Source: JBOHWJ01 sp050736615 (GTDB taxonomy: Bacteria; Desulfobacterota; Binatia; Binatales; Binataceae). Taken from it: a stretch of 25,005 bases of DNA. The stretch spans positions 1 through 25,005 of the forward strand of contig JBOHWL010000116.1 of the NCBI GenBank assembly GCA_050736615.1. Direction: 5' to 3'. A model generated the notes under the pieces. That model had not been told where the DNA came from. It did no database searches and saw only the letters and a program-made list of their open reading frames with translations. The translations under genes were made by a program, and so were the position numbers. This document shows positions 8,572 through 15,990 of this stretch, in pieces; position 1 is the stretch's first letter; the number at the start of each line of letters is the position of its first letter.

Positions 8572-9486
8572 TCATCGCGACTGGATCGCCAGGCGCTGTG
8601 CGGCAAACAACGTATTGCGCGCGAGCATTGCCACCGTCATCGGCCCAACGCCGCCTGGGACCGGCGTGATGAACCCCGCGCGTTCGCGGGCGCGTTCAAA
8701 CTCGACATCGCCGACCAGCCCAGTCCGTGTGCGATTGATACCAACGTCGATCACCACGGCGCCCGGCCGAATCCAATCGCCGCGCACCAGGCCCGGCTTG
8801 CCGGCGGCGGCTATGACGAAGTCCGCATTGGCGATCTCAGGTTCGAGTTCGCGTGTAAATTCATGGCAGAGAACGACCGTCGCGTTGTATTCGAGCAGCA
8901 TCAGCGCCAAGGGCTTTCCCACCAGCAGGCTCGCGCCGATAATCACGGCGCGTTTGCCCGCCAATTCTTCTCCGCTGCGCGCGATAAGCTCCATCACGGC
9001 CAGCGGCGTGCATGGGCGCAAACCCTGCTCGCCGGTTAGCAGGCGCGCGCGGTTGGCCGGACTGAGGCCATCAACGTCCTTCTCCGGTGCAATCTCGGCC
9101 AATGCCGCGTTTTCGGCGGCGCGCTCGGGCAACGGTAACTGGACCAGGATTCCGTGAACGGCGCGCTCGCGGTTGAGACGATAAATGAGATGGACCAACT
9201 CATCCTCGGTCACCGACGCGGGCAGGTTGTAAATGTCCGAGGCGATTCCGTCTTGCTCGCAGGCGCGGCGTTTAGCCTCGATATACACTGCCGACGCCGG
9301 GTCATTCCCGACCATGATCGCCGCCAATCGCGGACGCACACCATGTTCACGGAGCAAGCGTTCGACGTTCTCGCGGACTTCCGCATGGAGCTCGCGGGCG
9401 AGGCGGACGCCGTCGAGAATCCGGCCAATCGTCGGAAAATCGCCGCTGGGCAAACGCTTAATCGAAGACGACGGTCTTGTTGGCAT
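8572..9486 (-). CDS. folD: FolD-like methylenetetrahydrofolate dehydrogenase/cyclohydrolase, divergent
   Basis: This 304-residue protein is close to the usual FolD length (about 285-300). FolD interconverts methylene-, methenyl- and 10-formyl-tetrahydrofolate in the cytoplasm. Seen are Tyr68 and Lys72 (YIEAK), the GILVQLPLP motif, DVDG at 137-140, PCTP at 158-161 and the signature PGGVGPMTVAMLARNT. Several usually invariant positions differ: the cofactor loop is GASLLVG instead of GRSxxVG (Arg replaced by Ala185), PCTPxG has Ala instead of Gly, and DVDGF/LHP reads DVDGLSP. The Arg normally contacts the NADP 2'-phosphate, so cofactor choice may differ. The start at 9486 overlaps the end of purU by 29 bp, indicating translational coupling. 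Confidence 0.85.
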   Translation of the reverse strand: MPTRPSSSIKRLPSGDFPTIGRILDGVRLARELHAEVRENVERLLREHGVRPRLAAIMVGNDPASAVYIEAKRRACEQDGIASDIYNLPASVTEDELVHLIYRLNRERAVHGILVQLPLPERAAENAALAEIAPEKDVDGLSPANRARLLTGEQGLRPCTPLAVMELIARSGEELAGKRAVIIGASLLVGKPLALMLLEYNATVVLCHEFTRELEPEIANADFVIAAAGKPGLVRGDWIRPGAVVIDVGINRTRTGLVGDVEFERARERAGFITPVPGGVGPMTVAMLARNTLFAAQRLAIQSR

Positions 9487-10330
9487 ACGATAGAACTCTG
9501 CGTTCGAGATGTAAGCGCACTCCGCGGGCGAGGACGACTCGTTCGAGGTCGCGCCCTTTCCTAATCAGGTCCCGCAAGCTATCGCGGTGTGAGATGCGAG
9601 CCACGTCCTGTTCGATTATCGGACCCGCATCAAGCACCGGAGTGACGTAATGGCTGGTCGCTCCGATGAGTTTGACGCCACGTTCGTACGCGCGGGCGTA
9701 GGCACTTGACCCAACGAAGGCCGGCAAAAATGAATGATGTATATTGATGATGCGATTGGGATACTGCGCGATAAAATCGTCGGTCAGCACCTGCATATAA
9801 CGGGCAAGAATCACCAGGTCGGCGTGCAGGGAGGCGAGCAACTCGCGCTGCTTCTCTTCTTGAATCCGTTTATTTTGCGGCGTGATGGGAAAATGGAAAT
9901 AGCTAATGCCGCGGCGCTCCACCGCGGCCTGCAGATCGGGATGATTGCTGATGACCGCGGCCACCCGCCCACGCAGCTCGCCGATCTCCCATCGATGCAG
10001 CAGATCGGCCAGGCAATGGTCCAATTTTGATACGAAGATCACGATCGTCAACTGCTCGTCCGAAAAGCGCAGTTGCCATTGCATCCCGAAGCTTGCGGCT
10101 ATCGGCGTGAACGCACCGGCGATCTCGTCGCGCGCGATGGCAAAACTTTCCAAATCCCATTCCACGCGCGAAAAGAATCGCCGGCTTTCGAAATCCACGT
10201 GATGGTCGGCATGCAGGATATTACCGCCATGCGCGGCGATAAAGTGCGCAAGCTCGCGGACCAGCCCGGTGCGGTCTTCGCATTGGGTCAATAACGTAGC
10301 CGTGAGGCGTTGTCCGTCAAAATTGAACAT
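9458..10330 (-). CDS. purU: formyltetrahydrofolate deformylase
   Basis: This 290-residue protein matches the PurU family length. It hydrolyses 10-formyl-tetrahydrofolate to formate and tetrahydrofolate. An N-terminal ACT domain (about 8-85, with DRTGLVRELAHFIAAHGGN) is followed by SKLDHCLADLLHRW and the formyl-transferase domain. Catalytic residues are visible: Asn196 and His198 in INIHHSFLPAF, and Asp234 in VTPVLDAGPIIEQD. The overlapping folD-like gene supplies 10-formyl-THF from methylene-THF. The pair therefore forms a route from methylene-THF to formate, relevant to C1 balance or methylotrophy. No strong ribosome binding site is seen before the ATG at 10330. Confidence 0.93.
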   Translation of the reverse strand: MFNFDGQRLTATLLTQCEDRTGLVRELAHFIAAHGGNILHADHHVDFESRRFFSRVEWDLESFAIARDEIAGAFTPIAASFGMQWQLRFSDEQLTIVIFVSKLDHCLADLLHRWEIGELRGRVAAVISNHPDLQAAVERRGISYFHFPITPQNKRIQEEKQRELLASLHADLVILARYMQVLTDDFIAQYPNRIINIHHSFLPAFVGSSAYARAYERGVKLIGATSHYVTPVLDAGPIIEQDVARISHRDSLRDLIRKGRDLERVVLARGVRLHLERRVLSYANKTVVFD

Positions 10331-10531
10331 CGAATGCGCGGGCGGCGCGGTCGTCCATAAGGGAATCCGCCCGCCGAAAGTTTATCAAAAGCCGCGCCCC
10401 TACAGCTATTCCCCATGTGCTTGGCGAAACTATGCGACGGAATCGTTACGACACCAGCTTCTATAGTCGGCGCCGCCGATCACCTGGAATGGTCAAACGC
10501 CGGCGTGAGGTTTGCGACAATGCGGGGCGAA

Positions 10532-11224
10532 TCAGGAAGGCATTTTGCGCAGGCTCGCTCCATGTTGTTGCTTGCGCAACCATGCTGTCCCGGCCAGTAC
10601 GGATAAACCCGCCCCCGCGGTGGCAGGCAGCACGTGCCAGATCAAAATGTGCAGCCTCCCATCGATCGGACAGCCGAGACGGGTCGCGGCAAAAGCGAAA
10701 GCAAAAACCGCGACGCCGACCAGCCCGCCCGCAACACCGAGCGGCAAGGGTGCCGCGCGCCGCACGGCCCAAAAGAGCAGCGCCCAGGGTAGTACCGCAC
10801 ACAATCCAGTGCATGCCATGCACGGCACGCCATCACGGATGAATTCGCCGATTGAGAAGTGCGACGCGACAGTACCGCGCGACACCAACAGCACCGCCCC
10901 GAGTGCCAACGCCCCGACGAGCATTAACTCCGGGCGGGAGGCCTCCCGCCCGGGAATAGCCGTCCTGAGCGCCAACGCCGCCGCCGCGACGCCCAGCAAT
11001 ACAAACGATCCAAGCACCAATATGTAATGAAGATCGTGCAGGTGTGCGTGCAGGTCCGCACGCGGAAAAATCAGCGCGATGGTGCCCAGCAACGCCAGCT
11101 CAAGCAGTAGCCACAGCGCCAGCCGCAATCTCACCGGCCAGATCCGTTTGACCGGGCGCAAACGCTCGATCGCGGGTTCCAGCAGGGCATCGTAGCGTGT
11201 CTCGTGTATTTCCGAAGTCAGCAT
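10532..11224 (-). CDS. NrsF/DUF1109-type membrane anti-sigma factor
   Basis: This is a 230-residue integral membrane protein with about six hydrophobic segments after a hydrophilic N-terminus of about 33 residues. It matches the DUF1109 family, known as NrsF in Caulobacter, which holds its ECF sigma factor at the membrane and releases it on metal stress. Conserved-looking cysteines lie in PCMACTGLC (Cys135, 138, 142) and RLGCPIDG (Cys185). Cysteines in comparable regions are reported as important for sensing in the Caulobacter protein, from memory. It starts 8 bp after the sigma factor stop, so the pair is surely co-transcribed. The 201 bp between it and purU hold no gene or strong structure that I can see. 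Confidence 0.85.
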   Translation of the reverse strand: MLTSEIHETRYDALLEPAIERLRPVKRIWPVRLRLALWLLLELALLGTIALIFPRADLHAHLHDLHYILVLGSFVLLGVAAAALALRTAIPGREASRPELMLVGALALGAVLLVSRGTVASHFSIGEFIRDGVPCMACTGLCAVLPWALLFWAVRRAAPLPLGVAGGLVGVAVFAFAFAATRLGCPIDGRLHILIWHVLPATAGAGLSVLAGTAWLRKQQHGASLRKMPS

Positions 11225-11232
11225 CGGACGGT

Positions 11233-11775
11233 TCAGCCTAACATCGCTCGTAGATGGACGTAAGCGCGATGAACGCGCACCTTTAATGTACCGACGCTCG
11301 CGCCGGTCCGTTCGGAGGCCTCCAACAAAGACAGGCCTTCAATCTTCATCATGATAAAGGCCTCGCGTTGAAAGGTCGGCAGGCGTGACAGCGCCTGGCG
11401 GAGTCTCACCAGCAGGTTCTCGCCCTTTTCACCGCCATATTCCAGGAGATCTTCCGCCAATTCCTGACTATTCGTGCGCAAACGATGGCGTCGAAAATGA
11501 TTCGCCGCGATGTGCCGGGAGATCGCGAACAGCCAGGGTTCGAATGGGCGCGCTGGGTCGTAAGTGTGGCGCGATTCATAAATCGCCAGCAGGGTTTCCT
11601 GGCATACGTCCTCCAATTCGTCCTGGTCAAAAATGCGCCGACGCAGAAAGCCGGTGATCGCCGGTCCGATTTCGTTCACCAGCATGCGAAAGGCTTCGCG
11701 GTCGCCCTGTTGTGTGCGATCCATGAGCTGCGCCCATCTTTGGCCGCGCGCTCCGTCGTCGTTCCGCCCGCGCAT
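11233..11775 (-). CDS. sigF: ECF sigma factor, SigF type, paired with DUF1109 anti-sigma
   Basis: This 180-residue protein is typical for an ECF sigma factor. Sigma region 2 is seen at residues 54-95 (LEDVCQETLLAIYESRHTYD then PWLFAISRHIAANHFRR). Region 4 is at 129-177 (LSRLPTFQREAFIMMKIEGL, then the helix-turn-helix ASERTGASVGTLKVRVHRAY). There is no extra C-terminal domain. Pairing with a DUF1109 protein points to the SigF/ECF16-like group, whose Caulobacter member responds to chromate and cadmium. Likely targets are the divergent cupredoxin-like and TIGR03118 genes and the operon itself. The ATG at 11773-11775 has only a weak ribosome binding site. Confidence 0.9.
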   Translation of the reverse strand: MRGRNDDGARGQRWAQLMDRTQQGDREAFRMLVNEIGPAITGFLRRRIFDQDELEDVCQETLLAIYESRHTYDPARPFEPWLFAISRHIAANHFRRHRLRTNSQELAEDLLEYGGEKGENLLVRLRQALSRLPTFQREAFIMMKIEGLSLLEASERTGASVGTLKVRVHRAYVHLRAMLG

Positions 11776-11819
11776 AAATTAATAATTGTCAGCTTTGAGT
11801 AATCGAATAGTAAGCGAGT

Positions 11820-11849
11820 ATTTTGCGCAGACCGCTTGAGCGTTGTCAA
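11820..11849 (-). promoter_or_regulatory. candidate sigma-70 type promoter for the sigF-nrsF pair
   Basis: On the minus strand TTGACA (11849-11844) is a perfect -35 hexamer, followed after 18 bp by CAAAAT (11825-11820) as a 4/6 match to the -10. It lies about 45 bp upstream of the sigma factor start. It was found by eye only. Confidence 0.4.
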
Positions 11850-11851
11850 TA

Positions 11852-11885
11852 CATATTCCGTCGCGGAGACTACTTTCGGAATATG
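11852..11885. repeat. 9-bp perfect inverted repeat in the sigF/cupredoxin intergenic region
   Basis: CATATTCCG (11852-11860) and CGGAATATG (11877-11885) are perfect inverted copies around a 16-bp spacer, between the two divergent genes and next to the putative -35 element. It could be an operator for a dimeric regulator, or an RNA hairpin. The role is unproven. Confidence 0.4.
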
Positions 11886-11940
11886 AACTTGTGAACCCGC
11901 CGGCCAGGATATTTCCGTTGCGTAACTTTTGAACCCGCCG
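11886..11940 (+). promoter_or_regulatory. direct repeat with a TGAACCC core, candidate ECF promoter elements
   Basis: AACTTGTGAACCCGCCG (11886-11902) and AACTTTTGAACCCGCCG (11924-11940) match at 16 of 17 positions, 38 bp apart. The GAACC core resembles ECF -35 elements. After the first copy CGTT at 11916-11919 could serve as a -10 with 17-18 bp spacing; the second copy has no obvious -10. A location about 90-140 bp upstream of the cupredoxin-like gene fits control by the neighbouring sigma factor. The published SigF consensus as I recall it (GTAACC-N16-CGAA) is not matched exactly. Confidence 0.35.
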
Positions 11941-12025
11941 TTTCAAGATCACATTACCTGGCCAGCCTGCCTAAGAATGGCCGAGCTGTGTATCCGAAGG
12001 ACACAGAGGGAGTTTGAAGACGGTT

Positions 12026-12561
12026 GTGCGAGTGACGGTTTTTCGCTTTTGCCTCTGGGCAGTGCGCCTGTTGTTTCTAACTGGACTGACCATTGTCATG
12101 TGCGGCCATTGCGCCGTGGCGGGTGACGCCGCCGATGCGGACCACAAGACCGGCTTGCAACAACTTCAAGCGGAAGTGGCCTGGCTGCGGCACGAACAAA
12201 AGCTCGAGCGAAAGCGCGCTGAAGCGCAGGGCCTCAACACGAATGGACGCGCTTATGGGGCGCGAATCCGTTTTTATCCGCTGCCACTCGATGCGGGATT
12301 GGGAAGATTGGAACTCGGCGCCCCAGTTGCGACGGCAAATGGAAGAACGTTGGCAACTCCATGCATCACGCCACAAGTGATTTCTCGCTTGCGATCAAGG
12401 GCGGCGTCGTTTCAAATCCGTGCGGCGCGCAGCCGTTCGATTCCGGATTCCTGCGGCCCGGGGAAACCTTCACTCATACGTTTATCAAGCCGGGAACATA
12501 CCGCTATGTCGGCGTCGCGCATGAAGCGTCGGGAATGAACGGCACGGTGATCGACAAATAG
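12026..12561 (+). pseudogene. cupredoxin (plastocyanin-like) gene with a frame break and a lost copper cysteine
   Basis: The first frame, from GTG 12026 (GAAGA 5 bp upstream; TTG 12014 is possible), encodes a hydrophobic signal segment (CLWAVRLLFLTGLTIVMCG) and a helical stretch QQLQAEVAWLRHEQKLERKR. Coding sense is lost around 12290-12340. A frame one base off then reads WKNVGNSMHHATSDF, followed by PFDSGFLRPGETFTHTFIKP and YRYVGVAHEASGMNGTV, ending at TAG 12559-12561. These are the strands of a small blue-copper protein. The expected Cys in C-x2-H-x4-M is Gly (GGC at 12511-12513), one base from TGC. The His and Met ligands remain. It is either a decayed gene or has both a sequencing indel and a true ligand loss. 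It probably belongs to the sigma factor's target set. Confidence 0.5.
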
Positions 12562-12658
12562 TCATTTTCACACTGTGGCAATCGCGTCGGATTCCGGTCG
12601 CTTCGCTGAACAACCTATTGCGAAACGATAATACAAACCAAATTGGAGGTCTATTCAC

Positions 12659-13816
12659 GTGCACAATCGGATCATCAAGAGATTATTTACATTCACGCTG
12701 CTAATGCTGATCGCGGCGCCACTGAGCGGATTCGCGCAGATGGCGGGCGCTTCAAGCATGATGAAACGGATGAAGCCGGAAGAACATCAGGGAAGCACCG
12801 GCTACGTTCAAACCAACCTGGTCTCGAATCTCGCCAACGGAGTCAATCCGCCCGCCAAGGTGGTGGACCCGGATTTGGTGAATCCGTGGGGAGTCGCGTT
12901 TTTCCCCGCCGGACCTTTCTGGATCTCTGACAACGGCACGGGCGTATCAACTCTTTATGATGGTATGGGCAATAGTATTTCGCAGGCTATCGGCCTGACC
13001 GTAACGATCCCCGCTGACGGCGACAGCAACGCCGGCGCGCCCGGACCGGACGGCATCGTGTGGAACGGCAATCCGCTGGCATTCGAGGTCGGAAATCCCC
13101 CCGCCCCGGCGCTGTTTATCTTCGCGACGGAGGACGGGACGATCGCGGCCTGGCAGGCCGGCCTCGGGAATAACGCTCAAATCGTCGTTCCCAACTCGAA
13201 TCTGACCACGGGGCCGGTTTATAAGGGACTTGCATTGGGCAACAACAGCCGAGGGTTGTTTCTATATGCCACCGATTTCAGGGATGCGAAGATAATCGTA
13301 TGGAATAGTAGTTTCGGCTTTGATTCGGAGCTCAGCGCGAAATTCGCCGATAGTCAGCTGCCGCAGGGCTTTGCTCCGTTTGGCATTCAGAACGTCAACG
13401 GCCAACTCTGGGTAACTTACGCCAAACAGGACGGGCCCCGGCACGACCCGGTCGCGGGCGAGGGCACCGGCGTCGTCGATGTGTTCGATACCGACGGCGA
13501 TCTGCTTCGGCGTTTCGCTAGCAATGGCGTGCTCAACGCGCCATGGGCGGTTGTGATGGCGCCGAATAGCTTTGGCGAGTTCAGCAATGACATCCTCATC
13601 GGCAATTTCGGCGACGGAAAGATCAGCGCCTGGAGTCCGAAGAGCGGGCGGTTCATGGGTTGGATGAGGGACACGCATGGCCGCACACTGACGCTGGGAT
13701 CCTTGTGGGCGTTGGTATTCGGCGGCGGCCTGAGCGCGAACCCGCAAACCCTGTATTTCACCACCGGCCTCAAGAATGAAACGAACGGCTTGTTCGGTAC
13801 ACTGTCACCGGAATGA
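12659..13816 (+). CDS. TIGR03118 family secreted beta-propeller-like protein
   Basis: This 385-residue protein starts with GTG at 12659; a perfect GGAGGT (12645-12650) 8 bp upstream fixes the start. The first 26 or so residues form a signal peptide (RLFTFTLLMLIAAPLSGFA). The mature part has the TIGR03118 landmarks: QTNLVSNLANGVNPPAKVVD, then LVNPWGVAFFPAGPFWISDN, GPDGIVWNGNPLAF, FIFATEDGTIAAWQAG, NAPWAVVMAPNSFGEFSNDI, and LWALVFGGG near the end. No PEP-CTERM or other sorting tail follows. The biochemical function of the family is unknown. It lies 97 bp after the broken cupredoxin gene and may be controlled by the divergent ECF sigma factor. Confidence 0.88.
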   Translation: MHNRIIKRLFTFTLLMLIAAPLSGFAQMAGASSMMKRMKPEEHQGSTGYVQTNLVSNLANGVNPPAKVVDPDLVNPWGVAFFPAGPFWISDNGTGVSTLYDGMGNSISQAIGLTVTIPADGDSNAGAPGPDGIVWNGNPLAFEVGNPPAPALFIFATEDGTIAAWQAGLGNNAQIVVPNSNLTTGPVYKGLALGNNSRGLFLYATDFRDAKIIVWNSSFGFDSELSAKFADSQLPQGFAPFGIQNVNGQLWVTYAKQDGPRHDPVAGEGTGVVDVFDTDGDLLRRFASNGVLNAPWAVVMAPNSFGEFSNDILIGNFGDGKISAWSPKSGRFMGWMRDTHGRTLTLGSLWALVFGGGLSANPQTLYFTTGLKNETNGLFGTLSPE

Positions 13817-13860
13817 AATGCTCGCGTTCTTCTTAATACGCGATTTGGAATAGCTAGTCC

Positions 13861-13950
13861 GGCCGGAGTGCCGGCGCGCCGAAAACCATCGGACCCTCTC
13901 CGCGACCGATGTGTTGTCTGATGCAAATGGCGCGTCGTCGCACTCCGGCC
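13861..13950. terminator. nested inverted repeat between convergent genes, possible bidirectional terminator
   Basis: GGCCGGAGTGC (13861-13871) and GCACTCCGGCC (13940-13950) are perfect 11-bp inverted copies. Between them CATCGG and CCGATG form an inner stem. The element sits in the 180-bp gap between the convergent TIGR03118 and DUF59 genes. No T-runs follow either arm, so Rho-independent action would be weak. It could also be a small dispersed palindromic element. Confidence 0.4.
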
Positions 13951-13996
13951 ACCGCCTGTTGCCCAACCAATTGAAGTCTGTTCGCGGCGAACTGGC

Positions 13997-14716
13997 CTAT
14001 TGCAGGCGGGCGCGCAGCAGACTCGAGCACATCGCAACGTTGAAATCGATATTGGCCGAGGCGCCGCGCAATTCCTTTAAATAATCAGGCAAGGACTCTG
14101 CCGTAAGCCCCTGACCGCTGGGTCTGACGAAAGCAAGATCGGACGGGATGCGTGCCGCCAATTCCTGGCGTGCCGCCACATAGCGGCGACGCATCCGCAG
14201 GCCGGCCTCGTCGGTGATTTGCAGTGCGGCGAGTTCGCTGACGGTCAAGGCAACCAGTTGCGCCGCGGTGAATTCCCGCAAAAGATAGCGAAGCAGGTAC
14301 GCCTGCCGGTGCATGAAGGCCTTGGCCTGGAACACGCGGCGCAGATCGTCGAGGTCACCGGTTGCTTCATCGGGGAACGCCGCCTTGAAGGAGTCACTGT
14401 CCGCGACTCCGCGGTTGATTTCGCTTCCGCAGAAGTGGTCAACCAGTTCGACCGTTGCGCGTTGCACCCAGCCCAACTCCTCGATTCGTTCGCGGATATC
14501 CCGCGCCATCATAAAGGCGAAGTTCGCCGCACACCAATACGTCGGCAACTTGAAAGTGACACGGACGTCGTTGCTCGACTCGACCTCGACGCTTTGAATG
14601 AAGCCGAGGTCAGGCAGCGGCTCGTCGAGTTCCGGATCAGTCACGCTTGCGAGCTGGCGCCACACTTGCGCGACCGCCTGCCGATTGGACATTGCGGCGG
14701 AAATCTTCGCGGACAT
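13997..14716 (-). CDS. DUF59/MIP18-type metal-sulfur cluster assembly factor of the monooxygenase cluster
   Basis: This is a 239-residue protein from the ATG at 14716; ATG 14692 is an alternative, and an upstream TTG at 14758 is less likely. The DUF59 domain covers about residues 12-100: VWRQLASVTDPELDEPLPDL, then LPTYWCAANFAFMMARDIRE with Cys62, and LVDHFCGSEIN with Cys96. About 140 further residues, helical and Arg/Leu-rich, are not part of DUF59. Related proteins are regular members of actinobacterial propane monooxygenase (prm/mim) clusters beside the amidohydrolase and GroEL-like genes. A role in iron insertion or maturation of the di-iron hydroxylase is inferred. Here it is transcribed away from the operon. 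Confidence 0.8.
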   Translation of the reverse strand: MSAKISAAMSNRQAVAQVWRQLASVTDPELDEPLPDLGFIQSVEVESSNDVRVTFKLPTYWCAANFAFMMARDIRERIEELGWVQRATVELVDHFCGSEINRGVADSDSFKAAFPDEATGDLDDLRRVFQAKAFMHRQAYLLRYLLREFTAAQLVALTVSELAALQITDEAGLRMRRRYVAARQELAARIPSDLAFVRPSGQGLTAESLPDYLKELRGASANIDFNVAMCSSLLRARLQ

Positions 14717-14799
14717 AATTGAGAGATTTGTCCGTAATGGGTGATTTGGCAAGGGCAACTACGGTCGCGGCCGGTTGCGCCGGTCATCCCGCGGAGCTT

Positions 14800-14814
14800 A
14801 GCAAACCGTTTGCT
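14800..14814. promoter_or_regulatory. 15-bp perfect palindrome in the divergent monooxygenase promoter region
   Basis: AGCAAACCGTTTGCT has 6-bp arms and a 3-bp centre. It is roughly central in the 226-bp region between the DUF59 and alcohol dehydrogenase genes, and fits an operator for a dimeric regulator. No regulator gene is present in the window. Confidence 0.4.
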
Positions 14815-14890
14815 CCGGTTACGGAGCGCAATGCTCGCTTGAAAATGCGCGGCCGCGTCCAGCAAATTCGCCCAGATCGCATCATTTGCA

Positions 14891-14904
14891 AGTCATCGGT
14901 GACT
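14891..14904. promoter_or_regulatory. palindrome just upstream of the alcohol dehydrogenase gene
   Basis: AGTCATCGGTGACT has 5-bp arms around TCGG. Flanking GCA and TTTGC extend it imperfectly. It lies about 40 bp before the ATG at 14943, where a repressor site or 5'-UTR hairpin would be effective. Confidence 0.35.
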
Positions 14905-14942
14905 TTGCCAATGTCGGGACGAAACCAGCGAGGCTCAAACGC

Positions 14943-15983
14943 ATGAGAGCAGCCGTTCTCGAAGCCTATGATACGAGTCTCCGCCGGCCGGAATTCGTCA
15001 TTGGTCAGGACGTTCCCGAGCCCAGGATAGAGACTCCCAATGACGTCATCGTGCGCGTCGGCGGCGCGGGCGTATGCCGAACCGATCTGCATATTATCGA
15101 AGGGCTTTGGCGCGAGCGCGTACCGGTGAAGCTGCCGTATATCATGGGGCACGAGAATGCCGGCTGGGTTGAGGCGGCAGGTAGCGCGGTCCATAGCGTC
15201 AAAGTTGGCGACCCGGTGATTTGCCATCCCTTGGTTAGCAACGGCACGATGCTTGCGGCGCGGCGTGGCAACGACATGCATGCGGGCGGCGCGTTCCCCG
15301 GGATCGATTGCAACGGCGGCTATGCCGAGCTGCTCAAGACCGCCGAGCGCGCGGTAATCAAGCTTCCATCCACGCTCGCGCCCAAGGACGTTGCTCCATA
15401 CGCGGATGCCGGCCTGACGGCGTATCATGCGGTCAAAAAGGCTGCCGCCCATTTGCTCCCCGGCGACTTCGTCGTCGCGATTGGTTCGGGCGGACTCGGC
15501 CATATCGGCATCCAGGTGCTGAAAGCGCTATGCGCAGCGGAAATAATCGCAGTGGACCGTTCGGACCAGGCGCTAAGTCTCGCCCGCGAATCGGGCGCCG
15601 ATCATGTGGTCAAGGCTGATGCCCACGAGGTCGACGCGGTGCTCGCTTTAACCCACGGCATGGGCGCGCAGGCGGTAATTGATTTTGTCGGCGAAGGGGA
15701 CGCGGTCGGTAACGGATTCAAGATGACCCGCAATGCCGGCTATTACTACGTGGTCGGCTACGGGGGAAAAATCGAGATACCCACGATGGATCTGATCGTG
15801 AGTGAAAAAACCATTGTCGGCAATCTCGTTGGCACCTATCCAGACCTGGTCGAGTTGATGGCGCTGGCCGATCGCGGCCTGGTCAAGCTCGCGACCAGGG
15901 AATACAAGTTAAGAGACGCGAACAGTGCTTTGCATGACCTGAACGAGGGCAAGATCAAAGGACGCGCGGTGTTGGTCCCATGA
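14943..15983 (+). CDS. NAD-dependent medium-chain (zinc-type) alcohol dehydrogenase lacking the structural zinc site
   Basis: This 346-residue MDR-family enzyme from ATG 14943 would oxidise the alcohol made by the monooxygenase. The catalytic zinc site is intact: Cys45 in GVCRTDLH, His70-Glu71 in GHENAGWVEAAG, and Asp in YADAGLTAYHA. The NAD-binding fold shows GSGGLGHIG and an Asp after the second strand (AVDRS), suggesting NAD. Relatives in prm clusters carry CGxCxxCxxGxxxxC as the structural zinc lobe. Here the equivalent (residues 100-114) reads NGTMLAARRGNDMHA, so all four Cys are gone while the surrounding HPLV and FPGID.NGGYAE remain. It is the first gene of the operon; the gap to the amidohydrolase is 65 bp. 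Confidence 0.9.
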   Translation: MRAAVLEAYDTSLRRPEFVIGQDVPEPRIETPNDVIVRVGGAGVCRTDLHIIEGLWRERVPVKLPYIMGHENAGWVEAAGSAVHSVKVGDPVICHPLVSNGTMLAARRGNDMHAGGAFPGIDCNGGYAELLKTAERAVIKLPSTLAPKDVAPYADAGLTAYHAVKKAAAHLLPGDFVVAIGSGGLGHIGIQVLKALCAAEIIAVDRSDQALSLARESGADHVVKADAHEVDAVLALTHGMGAQAVIDFVGEGDAVGNGFKMTRNAGYYYVVGYGGKIEIPTMDLIVSEKTIVGNLVGTYPDLVELMALADRGLVKLATREYKLRDANSALHDLNEGKIKGRAVLVP

Positions 15984-15990
15984 ATTCATT

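Noticed and set aside
8414..9157. Long open frame on the plus strand across the VOC-folD region (about 247 codons)
   Set aside because: It is antisense to folD, whose conserved motifs are clear. Its translation is Arg/Ser/Pro-rich with no domain pattern, a usual shadow in GC-rich DNA.
11886..11940. Exact SigF/ECF16 consensus promoter
   Set aside because: The GAACC core is suggestive, but the remembered consensus GTAACC-N16-CGAA is not matched, so it is kept only as a low-confidence regulatory repeat.
14717..14942. Sigma-54 promoter for the monooxygenase operon
   Set aside because: TTGGCA occurs at about 14750 but no TTGC-type -12 element follows at the required spacing.
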